Positions 53,601 through 62,600 of a DNA stretch of 64,000 bases are shown here, piece by piece; positions within the stretch are counted from its first letter, which is position 1, and each line of letters starts with the position of its first letter. Source of the stretch: Rhodopseudomonas palustris JSC-3b (GTDB lineage Bacteria; Pseudomonadota; Alphaproteobacteria; Rhizobiales; Xanthobacteraceae); the NCBI GenBank assembly GCA_000504425.1, contig KI632513.1, positions 1,295,491 to 1,359,490 of the forward strand. Reading direction: 5' to 3'. A program made the position numbers and the translations under genes. Below the pieces are notes generated by a model. That model had not been told where the DNA came from, did not search any database, and was given only the letters and a program-made list of their open reading frames with translations.

Positions 53601-53911
53601 TGCCGTCCGTGCAGAATAATGAAGTACATATTGCGGAAATACACGATCAGGCCGAACGCCTGACCGGCGATGAACACCGGGTCGCGGCGGTACAGCGCAT
53701 AGATCAGCAGCAAAATGCCGCCGCCGATCGAGAAGAACCAGAACGCCACCGGGATCACGCTCTTGCGGGCGCGCTCCGAGGCGATCCACTGCACCACGAA
53801 CCGCATCGTGAACATCGCCTGCGCGACAAAGCCGAGGATCACCCAGCCGTCGAACTTGATGACGAATACGTCGTGCAAGTAAGCGCCGAGCAGGTTGAAC
53901 AGATCAGTCAC
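53588..53911 (-). CDS. Lipid A biosynthesis N-terminal (LAB_N) domain protein
   Basis: 107 residues: MTDLFNLLGAYLHDVFVIKF, then GFVAQAMFTMRFVVQWIASE, FWFFSIGGGILLLIYALYRR and GQAFGLIVYFRNMYFIILHG. Three membrane helices in the LAB_N arrangement; RFVVQW and FWxxSxxG are the family marks. It is found with dolichol-type glycosyltransferases and may be an accessory for lipid-linked sugar transfer. Overlaps the GT2 gene by 8 bp. Confidence 0.88.
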   Translation of the reverse strand: MTDLFNLLGAYLHDVFVIKFDGWVILGFVAQAMFTMRFVVQWIASERARKSVIPVAFWFFSIGGGILLLIYALYRRDPVFIAGQAFGLIVYFRNMYFIILHGRQTAA

Positions 53912-54665
53912 GGTTCGTTACCTCACTCACCACCGGGGTGGCCTTCTTGCGCCTGATCAGCCACCACACGCCGGCCAGATCCATGATGCCGATCCACAGC
54001 CGGTCAAAGAAACCATAGTTGGACACGCCGGACAGCCGCGGCCGATCCGCGACGTCGACATAGACGATGTCAAAACCCTCGCGCCGCACCAGCGCCGGCA
54101 GAAAGCGGTGCAGCCCGTCGAAATAAGGCAGCGCCAAAAACACCTCGCGGCGGAACGCTTTCAGCCCGCAACCGCTGTCACGGGTGCCATCGCGCAAAAT
54201 GCCATTGCGGACGGTATTGGCGATCCGCGACTGAATCTTTTTAAAACCCGTGTCCTTGCGGCCGACCCGCTGCCCGGCAGCGAGACCAACGCGCGCCCCG
54301 CCCTTCTCGATTGCCGCGATCAGATCGGGCAGAAATGCCGGATTGTTCTGGCCATCGCCGTCGAGCGTGGCAACGATCGCGCCGCGCGCATGGCGGACGC
54401 CGCTGCGCACCGCGGCCGATTGGCCGCATGACTGCTCATGGCGGACCTGGCGCAGATGCGGCAGCCGGCCGCGCAGCGCCGCCAGCCGCTGCGGCGTGGC
54501 ATCGCTGGAACCGTCATCGACATAAATGATCTCGTAGGCCCAGCGTCCGTCGAGGGCAGCGGCGATCTCGGCAATCAGGGGCTCGACATTGTCGGCCTCG
54601 TTGCGGACGGGAACGACGATCGACACGCCAAGTGTTGCGCCGGATTGGGTCACAGGTTCGCTCAT
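53904..54665 (-). CDS. Glycosyltransferase family 2 (dolichol-phosphate-mannose-synthase-like)
   Basis: 253 residues from MSEPVTQSGATLGVSIVVPV. The GT-A fold shows VVPVRNEADNVEPLIAEIAA, IIYVDDGSSDATPQ and ATLDGDGQNNPAFLPDLIAA (DxD-like), and RDSGCGLKAFRREVFLALPY. A hydrophobic C-terminal segment (RLWIGIMDLAGVWWLIRR) may hold it at the membrane. It likely loads a sugar onto undecaprenyl phosphate for use by the GT39 protein encoded nearby; the pairing is inferred. Confidence 0.88.
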   Translation of the reverse strand: MSEPVTQSGATLGVSIVVPVRNEADNVEPLIAEIAAALDGRWAYEIIYVDDGSSDATPQRLAALRGRLPHLRQVRHEQSCGQSAAVRSGVRHARGAIVATLDGDGQNNPAFLPDLIAAIEKGGARVGLAAGQRVGRKDTGFKKIQSRIANTVRNGILRDGTRDSGCGLKAFRREVFLALPYFDGLHRFLPALVRREGFDIVYVDVADRPRLSGVSNYGFFDRLWIGIMDLAGVWWLIRRKKATPVVSEVTNRD

Positions 54666-54727
54666 GGTTGGATCAGCGGCCCGCGGTATCGCGGGATGAC
54701 GCGACAGCGGGTCGCGGTGGCCCGCTT

Positions 54728-55570
54728 TTATGAGGCCAAAGCCCCGCGGGCAACCTTTTTGAGCTGGTCCAGCGACGGCCCCGGCAGCGCCACAATGCGG
54801 CCATCTGGCTGGATCGTGAACGCCAACCGCCGCGCCGCGAACCAGTAGCGCACCGCCATCGCGCCGATGATGCCGGTCAGCGCGCCGGCCACCACATCGC
54901 TGGGATGGTGGGCCAGCAGCACCAGCCGGCTGACCGCAATCGCGATCGCGTAGCCGAACATCCAGGCCGTGGTGCGCGGCCACAGCGCCGAGACCGCGAA
55001 GGCCAGCGCAAAGGCCGTGGTGGCATGGCCAGATGGCAGGCTGGAATAGGCCTCGCTCCAGGCAAAATGCGAGAAATTGAAGGGGTTGGCCTCGCCGCCA
55101 ACGAACGGCCGGCCGCGGCCAATGATGCCCTTGAGAACGTCGCCGATCAGCACCGGCACCAGCACCGCCAGAAACAAGAACTGCACCCGCGTTGCCAGCG
55201 ACAGCAGCACCACGCGCCGCCAGGCGCCAAGCTTCGCCGCGATCAACACCAGCGCCACCACCAGCAGCGCCAACGTCCACAGCACATAGGCCGATTTGCC
55301 GAAATCGGTGATGATCCGCACTGGCCACAGCGCCGCGGTGCCGCGCGGCGGCATCCAGCCGATCTCGGTGGCGTCGAGTGCCACCATCAGCACCGCGATC
55401 AGCACCGCCAACAGCGCGGTGAGCAGCAGCGCCCGCCGCGCCCAATAGCGCGCGGCGACAGCACGGCGCGAATGCGACGGCTGCCGGACCAGCTGGCGCA
55501 AGGCCCCGGCAACGATCGCGCCGAGCTCAGTCACATAAGACGGCGGCCCGCCGCGCGCTCCGGGGGTCAT
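54728..55570 (-). CDS. PAP2-family membrane phosphatase
   Basis: 280 residues. The three phosphatase motifs are seen: KGIIGRGRP (near 147-155), PSGHATTAF (179-187) and SRLVLLAHHPSDVVAG (214-229), so catalytic histidines are present. Several membrane helices. It might dephosphorylate undecaprenyl pyrophosphate or lipid A. Start is the ATG at 55570; longer frames lack membrane-protein character. Followed by the glycosyltransferase gene on the same strand. Confidence 0.9.
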   Translation of the reverse strand: MTPGARGGPPSYVTELGAIVAGALRQLVRQPSHSRRAVAARYWARRALLLTALLAVLIAVLMVALDATEIGWMPPRGTAALWPVRIITDFGKSAYVLWTLALLVVALVLIAAKLGAWRRVVLLSLATRVQFLFLAVLVPVLIGDVLKGIIGRGRPFVGGEANPFNFSHFAWSEAYSSLPSGHATTAFALAFAVSALWPRTTAWMFGYAIAIAVSRLVLLAHHPSDVVAGALTGIIGAMAVRYWFAARRLAFTIQPDGRIVALPGPSLDQLKKVARGALAS

Positions 55571-55581
55571 CTGTGCCGCCT

Positions 55582-57321
55582 CTATTCTGTGCCTTCGGAA
55601 CGGAACACCGCGACCGAGATCGCTCGGCCTTGCGAGAAGTTGTAGCCCTCGATCCGGGCGGCGACGTTGTAGCGCAGCCCGATCGCGTCGGCGCGGGCGG
55701 CGAAAGCGCGTTCGGTGCGCGATTCCACCAGCGCGAACCGGCAGCTGCCCTGCAACAGGAAGTCGGCGGCGCCGGAGCCGTCGGTCAGCAGCGTCTGGGT
55801 GCCGGTCATGAACACGAGGCTCGGTTCCTGATAGCCCGAGGCCGCGGCCTTCGGGCCGACGCACACCACGCTGCGCAGCGCGCGCGCGATCTCGACGCTC
55901 GGGAACAGCGGTTTTAGCGACGGGATCACGATGCCGTACACCGCAATCGACAGGAACAGCGCGGACGCGACCGCATTGAGCAGCGACTGCTCGGCGCGCA
56001 CGTCTTCATAAAGCCGCCAGGCCAGCAGCCCGAGGATCATCGACACCGCCACGAACGGCCAGGCCAGGAACGCCGGCTGTTTGGTCAGCCAGATGGCGCC
56101 GACCACGGCAATGGTGAGCACGATGGCCGGAATGGCGAACCACCAGGCCGCGCCGCGCGTCAGCCAGGACCGCGACAGCACCCGGCGCTCCAGCGCGCCG
56201 GCGGTCAGGATCGCGATCGCCGGATAGAGCGGCAGCACGTAATGCGGCAGCTTGGTGATCACCAGCTCGAACACGATCCAGGTCGGCACCAGCCAGGCCA
56301 GCAGGTATTGCGCACCGGGCTCGCGGCGCGAGCGCCACACCGCCGGTGCCGCCATCGCCGCCAGCGGCGCGCCGGGCCAGAAGGTCAGCCAGAACAGCGC
56401 GAGATAAAGGCCGGGCGGCGCGCCATGGGATTCCTGGCCGCTGGTGATCTTGCTCAGCATGTCGCCGCCGACCGAGTCGGAGAAGAACGTGTCGCCGGCG
56501 CGCAGGAAGATGGCGATGAACCAGGGCAGCACCAACAGCAGAACCCACGGCAGCCCGAACAGCGGCCGCAGCCGCCACAGCCAGGCGAGCGAGCGGTCGA
56601 GCACCGCCAGCGTGCCGGCCGTCAGCAGCACGAACAGCAGGATCAGCGGCCCTTTCAGCAGGATGCCGCCGGCAATCGCGGTCCAGAACACCGCGGGCAC
56701 GGTCCAGGGTGGGGTTTCCTCGTCGCGCTGCCAGGACAGATAAGCGCGCGCCATCGCCCCCATGGTGGCGACCACGGTCAGCAACAGCATCGCGTCGGTC
56801 TTGGCGAGACGTGCTTCGACCCCGAGCAGGATCGAGCTGCACATGATCAGCGCAGCCAACACGGCCCCTCGCCGCGATACGAACGCGAGCGCGGTCCAAT
56901 AAGTCAGCAGCACCGCGCCAATGGCGCCGGCCATCGAGGGCACGCGATACAACCAGATCCGCACCTCGGCGCGCGGCAGTCCCAAGGTCGAGGCGGTCTC
57001 GACCACGGCCGCCTGCAGCCAATAGATGCCGACCGGCTTCTTGTAGCGCACCTCGTTCTGGAAACGGATGTCGACGAAATCGCCGGTTTCCACCATCTGC
57101 TTGGTGGCTTGGGCAAACCGCGCCTCGTCCCGGTCGATCGGCGGGATATTGAAGAAGCCGGGCAGGATGAACAACAAGCCGACCAGCGCGAGAAAGGCCA
57201 CCGCGCGGACATGGCTGCCGGTGACAAAATCGATCACGCTCGCCAAACCCCGGCCGGGATTGACCCGGTTATTGGGCGTTTTTGGCGCGGCAAATCGCGG
57301 TTGTGCGTAAGTCTCGATCAT
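55582..57321 (-). CDS. ArnT-like family 39 glycosyltransferase
   Basis: 579 residues from MIETYAQPRFAAPKTPNNRV. After a first membrane helix comes FFNIPPIDRDEARFAQATKQ, with the catalytic Asp-Glu motif of ArnT-type enzymes, then NEVRYKKPVGIYWLQAAVVE. About twelve hydrophobic segments follow, and a soluble periplasmic C-terminal domain ends at FRSEGTE. It would move a sugar from a lipid carrier to lipid A or another envelope acceptor. The stop lies 12 bp before the PAP2 start codon at 55570, so the two genes are co-directional and likely cotranscribed. Confidence 0.9.
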   Translation of the reverse strand: MIETYAQPRFAAPKTPNNRVNPGRGLASVIDFVTGSHVRAVAFLALVGLLFILPGFFNIPPIDRDEARFAQATKQMVETGDFVDIRFQNEVRYKKPVGIYWLQAAVVETASTLGLPRAEVRIWLYRVPSMAGAIGAVLLTYWTALAFVSRRGAVLAALIMCSSILLGVEARLAKTDAMLLLTVVATMGAMARAYLSWQRDEETPPWTVPAVFWTAIAGGILLKGPLILLFVLLTAGTLAVLDRSLAWLWRLRPLFGLPWVLLLVLPWFIAIFLRAGDTFFSDSVGGDMLSKITSGQESHGAPPGLYLALFWLTFWPGAPLAAMAAPAVWRSRREPGAQYLLAWLVPTWIVFELVITKLPHYVLPLYPAIAILTAGALERRVLSRSWLTRGAAWWFAIPAIVLTIAVVGAIWLTKQPAFLAWPFVAVSMILGLLAWRLYEDVRAEQSLLNAVASALFLSIAVYGIVIPSLKPLFPSVEIARALRSVVCVGPKAAASGYQEPSLVFMTGTQTLLTDGSGAADFLLQGSCRFALVESRTERAFAARADAIGLRYNVAARIEGYNFSQGRAISVAVFRSEGTE

Positions 57322-57371
57322 GAGTGTCGCATACGCTGAAACCGCTAGCCGGACAACCAGTTGCCGGGGCT

Positions 57372-59417
57372 CTATTGAATTCGGACAACAACTGTGTCCG
57401 CGGCGCCCATGGCATCCAGCACCGTGAGCCGGGCGAAGCCAGGTTGCGGCTGATTGAGCAGCCGCTGACGGCGGCTGTCGAGCTCCCCGACCGACACGCC
57501 ATTGACCAGAACCGTCATCGGGGTGACCCCGCCCGACACCTTGATCGGCAGCGACGGCACGCCGTCATCCCCGGCGGCCTCGATCCGCGAGCCATTGAGC
57601 GGGAATTGAATGCGCAGCGCCGCGGCATCGCCGGTGCGCAGCAATTCCCCGGCCGGCCGGAACCGGCGCAGCGGCAAGGGCAGCTTGGCATTGCTGGCCA
57701 AAAGCGCGCCGCGCGGCGCCTTCGGCAGCGGCGCCGCCAGCCGGCCGGTACGGGCGAAGGCGTCGAACAGAATCGGCGCCGCGGCGGTGCGGCCGACCAG
57801 CCCGGGCACCGGCGCGCCGTCGGGCCGCCCGACCCAGACCCCGATCGTCAGCCGGCCGTCGAAACCGACCGACCAGGCGTCGCGATAGCCGTAGCTGGTG
57901 CCGGTCTTGAACGCGATCCGGTTGGCGACGGCATTGTCCGGCGGCGGCGTGCCAAGCAGCACATGGCCGACCTGCCAGGCGGCAACCTGATCGAGGAGCC
58001 GCAGCGGCTCGGCCGGCGCGGCATGATCGGCAAGCTCGCGCAGCGGCATCACCGTGCCGAGCCGGGCAATGCCGGCATAGAGCTGCGCCAGATCATGCAG
58101 CCGGACGCCGACCCCGCCGAGCCCCATCGCGAGCCCCGGCGCCTCCTCCTTCGGCAACACCAGCGGCCCGCCGGCCTGCTTTAGCCGCGCCGCCAGCCGG
58201 CTCGGCCCGACCCGGTCGAGCAATGCGATCGCCGGCACGTTCAAGGAGAGCTGCAGCGCCTTGCGCACCGCCACTGTGCCCTGGAACGTCATGTCGAAGT
58301 TTTCCGGCGCATAGACGCCAAAGCGGATCGGCCGATCGTCGATCAGGCTTTCCGGATGCACAAAGCCGTCCTCGAACGCCAGCCCATAGATGAAAGGCTT
58401 GAGCGTCGAGCCGGGCGAGCGCACCGCGCGCGTCATATCGACCTGCCCGGCGCGGCGCTCGTCGAAGTAACCAGGCGAGCCGACATGGGCCAGCACCTCG
58501 CCGCTGGTGTGATCGACCGCGAGCATCGCCACCGAAATATCGCTGCCGAGCGCGGCGGCGCGGTCGCGCGCCAGCGCCTCCAGGGCGCGCTGCAGGCCGA
58601 TATCAATGGTCAGCCGGATCAGCGGCGTATCCTTGACCGTCGCGATCGCCTGATCGGCAGCGTGCGGTGCCAACATCGGCATCGGCTTGCGCAGCCGTTC
58701 GACCGGCGCGGCCTCGGCCTGCGCGGCATCGTCGGCCGAGAGTGCGCCCTGCTGCACCATCCGTTGCAGCACTCGGTCGCGCGCCGCCCTCGCCTCATCG
58801 GGATAACGGTCAAGCCGGCGGCGCTCTGGTGATTGCGGCAGCGCCACCAGCAGCGCCGTTTCCGCCAGTGTCAGCCGCTTCGGCTCCTTGCCGAAATAGG
58901 CCAGCGACGCGGCGCGGATGCCTTCGAGATTGCCGCCGAACGGCGCCAGCGTCAGATAGAGGTCGAGGATCTGCTGCTTGCTGAGCCGAACTTCCAGTTC
59001 AAGCGCGCGCACCATCTGCCGCAGCTTGGCGGTCAGCGAGCGCTCGCGCCGCGGCTCGAGCAGCCGCGCCAGCTGCATGGTGATGGTCGAGCCGCCGGAG
59101 ACGATGTGGCCGTCGGTGACAAGCTGCAGCGCCGCGCGGCCGATCGCCAGCGGATCAACGCCGACATGGCTATGGAAACGCTTGTCCTCATAAGCGAGCA
59201 GCACTTGCAGATAGCGCGGATCGACGTCGGTGTTGGCTTCAACCGGCAACCGCCAGCGGCCATCCGCCATCGCATAGGCACGTAGCAGCTTGCCATGACG
59301 ATCGACCACCGTGGTCGAGACCTGCTGCGCGTCAACGAGCGGCAGCGGGCCGAGTGCGATCATCCAGCCAGAGATGGCAAGCACGACAAGCGCAACGAAG
59401 CTGGCGACTACATTCAA
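57372..59417 (-). CDS. pbpC: Penicillin-binding protein 1C
   Basis: About 681 residues from a TTG at 59417 (LNVVASFVALVVLAISGWMI is the membrane anchor). The glycosyltransferase domain has LLAYEDKRFHSHVGVDPLAI and GGSTITMQLARLLEPRRERS; the transpeptidase domain has the active-site SPGSTLKPFIYG and KTGTSYGYRDAW. A C-terminal BiPBP_C domain follows. The start is uncertain: in-frame ATG codons further upstream (for example 59519) lie inside a REP element and would add an unnatural arginine-rich leader. It is paired with the alpha-2-macroglobulin gene, as in many proteobacteria. Confidence 0.9.
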   Translation of the reverse strand: MNVVASFVALVVLAISGWMIALGPLPLVDAQQVSTTVVDRHGKLLRAYAMADGRWRLPVEANTDVDPRYLQVLLAYEDKRFHSHVGVDPLAIGRAALQLVTDGHIVSGGSTITMQLARLLEPRRERSLTAKLRQMVRALELEVRLSKQQILDLYLTLAPFGGNLEGIRAASLAYFGKEPKRLTLAETALLVALPQSPERRRLDRYPDEARAARDRVLQRMVQQGALSADDAAQAEAAPVERLRKPMPMLAPHAADQAIATVKDTPLIRLTIDIGLQRALEALARDRAAALGSDISVAMLAVDHTSGEVLAHVGSPGYFDERRAGQVDMTRAVRSPGSTLKPFIYGLAFEDGFVHPESLIDDRPIRFGVYAPENFDMTFQGTVAVRKALQLSLNVPAIALLDRVGPSRLAARLKQAGGPLVLPKEEAPGLAMGLGGVGVRLHDLAQLYAGIARLGTVMPLRELADHAAPAEPLRLLDQVAAWQVGHVLLGTPPPDNAVANRIAFKTGTSYGYRDAWSVGFDGRLTIGVWVGRPDGAPVPGLVGRTAAAPILFDAFARTGRLAAPLPKAPRGALLASNAKLPLPLRRFRPAGELLRTGDAAALRIQFPLNGSRIEAAGDDGVPSLPIKVSGGVTPMTVLVNGVSVGELDSRRQRLLNQPQPGFARLTVLDAMGAADTVVVRIQ

Positions 59418-59443
59418 GATAGTTCTGACCGGATGTCCCCCAC

Positions 59444-59560
59444 CGTCATTGCGAGGAGCACCCGGATCGGCGCTTCGCGCCGTCCGGGCACAGGCTACGC
59501 GACGAAGCAATCCAGCCATCGTGCGCGGCCCTGGATTGCTTCGCTTCGCTCGCAATGACG
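59444..59560. repeat. REP element with CGTCATTGCG ends
   Basis: 117 bp beginning CGTCATTGCGAGGAGCACCC and ending GCTTCGCTCGCAATGACG; the ends CGTCATTGCG and CGCAATGACG are perfect inverted copies. It holds GCGACGAAGCAATCCAGC and CTGGATTGCTTCGC, another inverted pair. This is the common Bradyrhizobium/Rhodopseudomonas REP sequence as I remember it. It lies between the alpha-2-macroglobulin stop and pbpC. Confidence 0.88.
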
Positions 59561-59664
59561 TGGAGAGGGCCATGGTTATGCCCTGCCACAGGGTTGTGGA
59601 TGCCCGATGGCGATTGACCGCAATAACGCCCGGCATCGCAAAGTGAGTTCGGCAGAGCCACTAA

Positions 59665-62600
59665 TCATTTCGCCGCCTTCACCTCCACGGCGCCGGTGGT
59701 GGTGCGGCCGAAGCGCGAGGGGTTGTACATGTCCTCCACATAGGCCTGCGGCAGCACGTATTTGCCGGGCGACACCGCGCGCACCACATAGGCCACCGTG
59801 AACACCGCCTTGTCGTTGCTGGCGCGATCGATGAACGCCGTAAAACGATCATCGCGGAATTCGCTATGCACCGGCTCGACGCCCTCTTCGATCCAATCGA
59901 GCGTGCCGGTGTCACCCGACGACACCAGATGCGGATTGTCGATCTCAAATCCGGCCGGCAGATAGTCGGCGACCAGGATATGGCCGTATTCCGGCTTGGC
60001 CTCGGTGACTTTCAGCACCACCGCCAAGCGATCGTTCTGCCTAGCTTTGCTCGGATCGGCCGGTTTGCCTTCCAGCGTGTAGTAACCGCGTTCGATCTTA
60101 AAGCCATTGGCAACCGCAGGCTCCGGCGTGACCGGGGCCCCCGACATCGAGATCACCGCCTGCAGCGGCGCATCGCCGGTGTTGGTGATCTTGAGCGGCT
60201 GGCCAGTCAGCTCCGCGGCCTTGTAGCTGCGATACAGCGCGGTTTTCACCGGGCTGCCATTGAGATCGAGCGCCAGCGTCTCATTGGCGAGCGCGCGCGC
60301 CGCCAGCACCAGCCAGGCGTTCTCCTGGGTCGAAGTGTAAGGCGTGAGACCACGCGCCGCCTCGACGCGCTGCACCGCCTGGGTGAGCGTGGCGCGCGGC
60401 GCATTGCCCTCACCCGCCAGCGACACCAAGGCTGCGGCATCGCGCAGCTGCGAGCCATAGTCGGTGCGGCCGTATTCCAGCGTCGGCTTCGGCGCCAGAC
60501 TATCGGCCGCCGCCGCATAGACCCGCTCGGCGCGCACCCGGTCGCCGACCAGCGCCAGCGCGGCAGCGAGCTGCGCCTTGGCGATCGGCGTTGCCATCGC
60601 GTTCAGCTTGGTGTCGGCGAGATAGCGCAGATCACCGATCGGCGCCGCGCCGTTGCGCGCCAGCACATAGAGCCCATAAGCAAGATCGCGGCCGCCATCC
60701 TTCTCGGGCTCAGCCGCGTTGACCACGGCATTGCGGATGCGATCGAGCGCGCTCTTGAACAGCGGGTCCGGCACCGCAAAACCCTTTTCGCGGGCGCGGG
60801 TCAGGAAGTCGGTGACATAGGCATCGAGCCAGGCGTCATCACCGCCCGCCGACCACAGACCGAACGAGCCGTTCGAGCCCTGGCGCGCCAGCAGCCGATC
60901 GATGGCATCCTTGATGCGCTGATCGACCGTGCTGTCCATCGCGAGATGCGCACCGGCCGCGAGGTCGTTGACATAAAGCAGCGGCAGCGCCCGGCTAGTA
61001 ATCTGTTCGGAGCAGCCGAACGGATAGCGATCGAGCGCTTTCAGTATGGTGGCGGCGTCGAGCGCAGTCGAGAGCCCGACCGAGACCGACACCGCGCCGG
61101 TGCCGGCCACGAAGTCGGCAAACACATCCGAGCCCAGCGTCAGGCTCTCGCCTTTGGCGAGCGTGCGCACCGAACGCCGCGCCAGGATTTGCGTGGCCGG
61201 TTTAACGTCGAGCGCGTAGTGCCGCTGCAACGCGAGACCGTTTGGCCCCTTGATCGCGACATCGACCTGCGCCTGCCCGGCACCGCTGGCCGCGAGCGCC
61301 AGCGTGGTGACGGCGCGCTGCTTGGCCGCCAGCTTGAGCGTGGTCGCCGGCTGGCCGGCCATTTTGACCGGGCCCGAGGTGGTGACGTCGAGCGTGTAGT
61401 CGCCGGCGACGCCCTCGACATTGTCGAGTTCAAAGGTCAGCGTGCCGTTGTCGCCGCTCAGCAGGAAGCGCGGCAGAGTGGTGGTCAGCACCACCGGGTC
61501 GCGCACCGTGACGTCGGTGTTGGCGCGGCCGATCTTGGTCGCGGTCCATGCCACCGCCATCACGCGCGCGGTGCCGGCAAATTCCGGAATCTCGAAGTCG
61601 ATGGTCGCGGTGCCATCGGCGCCGACCGTGACGATGCCGGAATAGAGCGCCAACGGCTTTTGCGTCGGCGGGCTGCCCTGCAGCTCGGCGCCGGCGCTGT
61701 CACCGCCGCTGCGCACCTGGCCGCGCGTGCCCTGCATGCCGTCGATCAACTGGCCATAGAGATCGCGGATCTCCGCGGTCAGCCGGCGCTGGCCGAGATA
61801 GAACTCATCGGGCGCTGGCGGCTTGTAATTGGTGAGGTTGAGAATGCCGACATCGACCGCGGCGACCACCACCTTGGCATCTTCGCCGGGGCTGAGCCCG
61901 CCGAGCCTCACCGGCAAACGCAGATTGCTGGACGGCCGCACCAAGGCCGGCGGCGACAGCGTCACCGACAGCGTGCGCGCCGCCTTGTCGATCCCAAACC
62001 ATTTCAGGCCGATCGCGCGGCCGGGCATGCGCTGCGCGGCGGCATCGAGCGGCCGGCGCAGCGTCGCGACCAGATAGGCGCCCGAGCCCCAATCCTTGCC
62101 GACCGCGAGCTTGACCTGGTTCTGCCCTTCCTTGACGTCAACGTTTTGCGTCAGCAGCAGCCGGTCGCCAAGCACATTGACGGTGAGCTTGCCGGCGCTA
62201 CGCGCATTGACGGTCACCACCATGGTGTCGCCGGAGGCGTATTGCGGCTTGTCGATCGAGGTTTCCAATAGGTCCGGCGTATCGGCGGAGCCGTCCGAGT
62301 ACCAGCCGACGTCGAATTGCAACTGGGTGATCGGGCCATCGGCGTCAGTCGATTTGACGTCGAGCCGATAGCGGCCGGGCTGCGGCGTGAACGACAGCCG
62401 CGACGGCTTGTCCGCGGCGATCGACAGATCGCCATCGGCGACGCGCCGCGTGGTTTTCACCGGCTCATAATCCCAGGTCGAGTTCTGGCGATACCACTGA
62501 TAGCGCGACTCGATCTTGAGCAGCTCATAGCGCAGCCCGCTGCGCGCGAGCGGCGTGCCATCGGGCGACACGAACACCACGTCGAAATTGGCGTTGTCGC

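Noticed and set aside
59866-62271. Open frame of 801 codons opposite the alpha-2-macroglobulin gene
   Set aside because: Same antisense effect; the arginine-rich composition and lack of a ribosome-binding site argue against coding.
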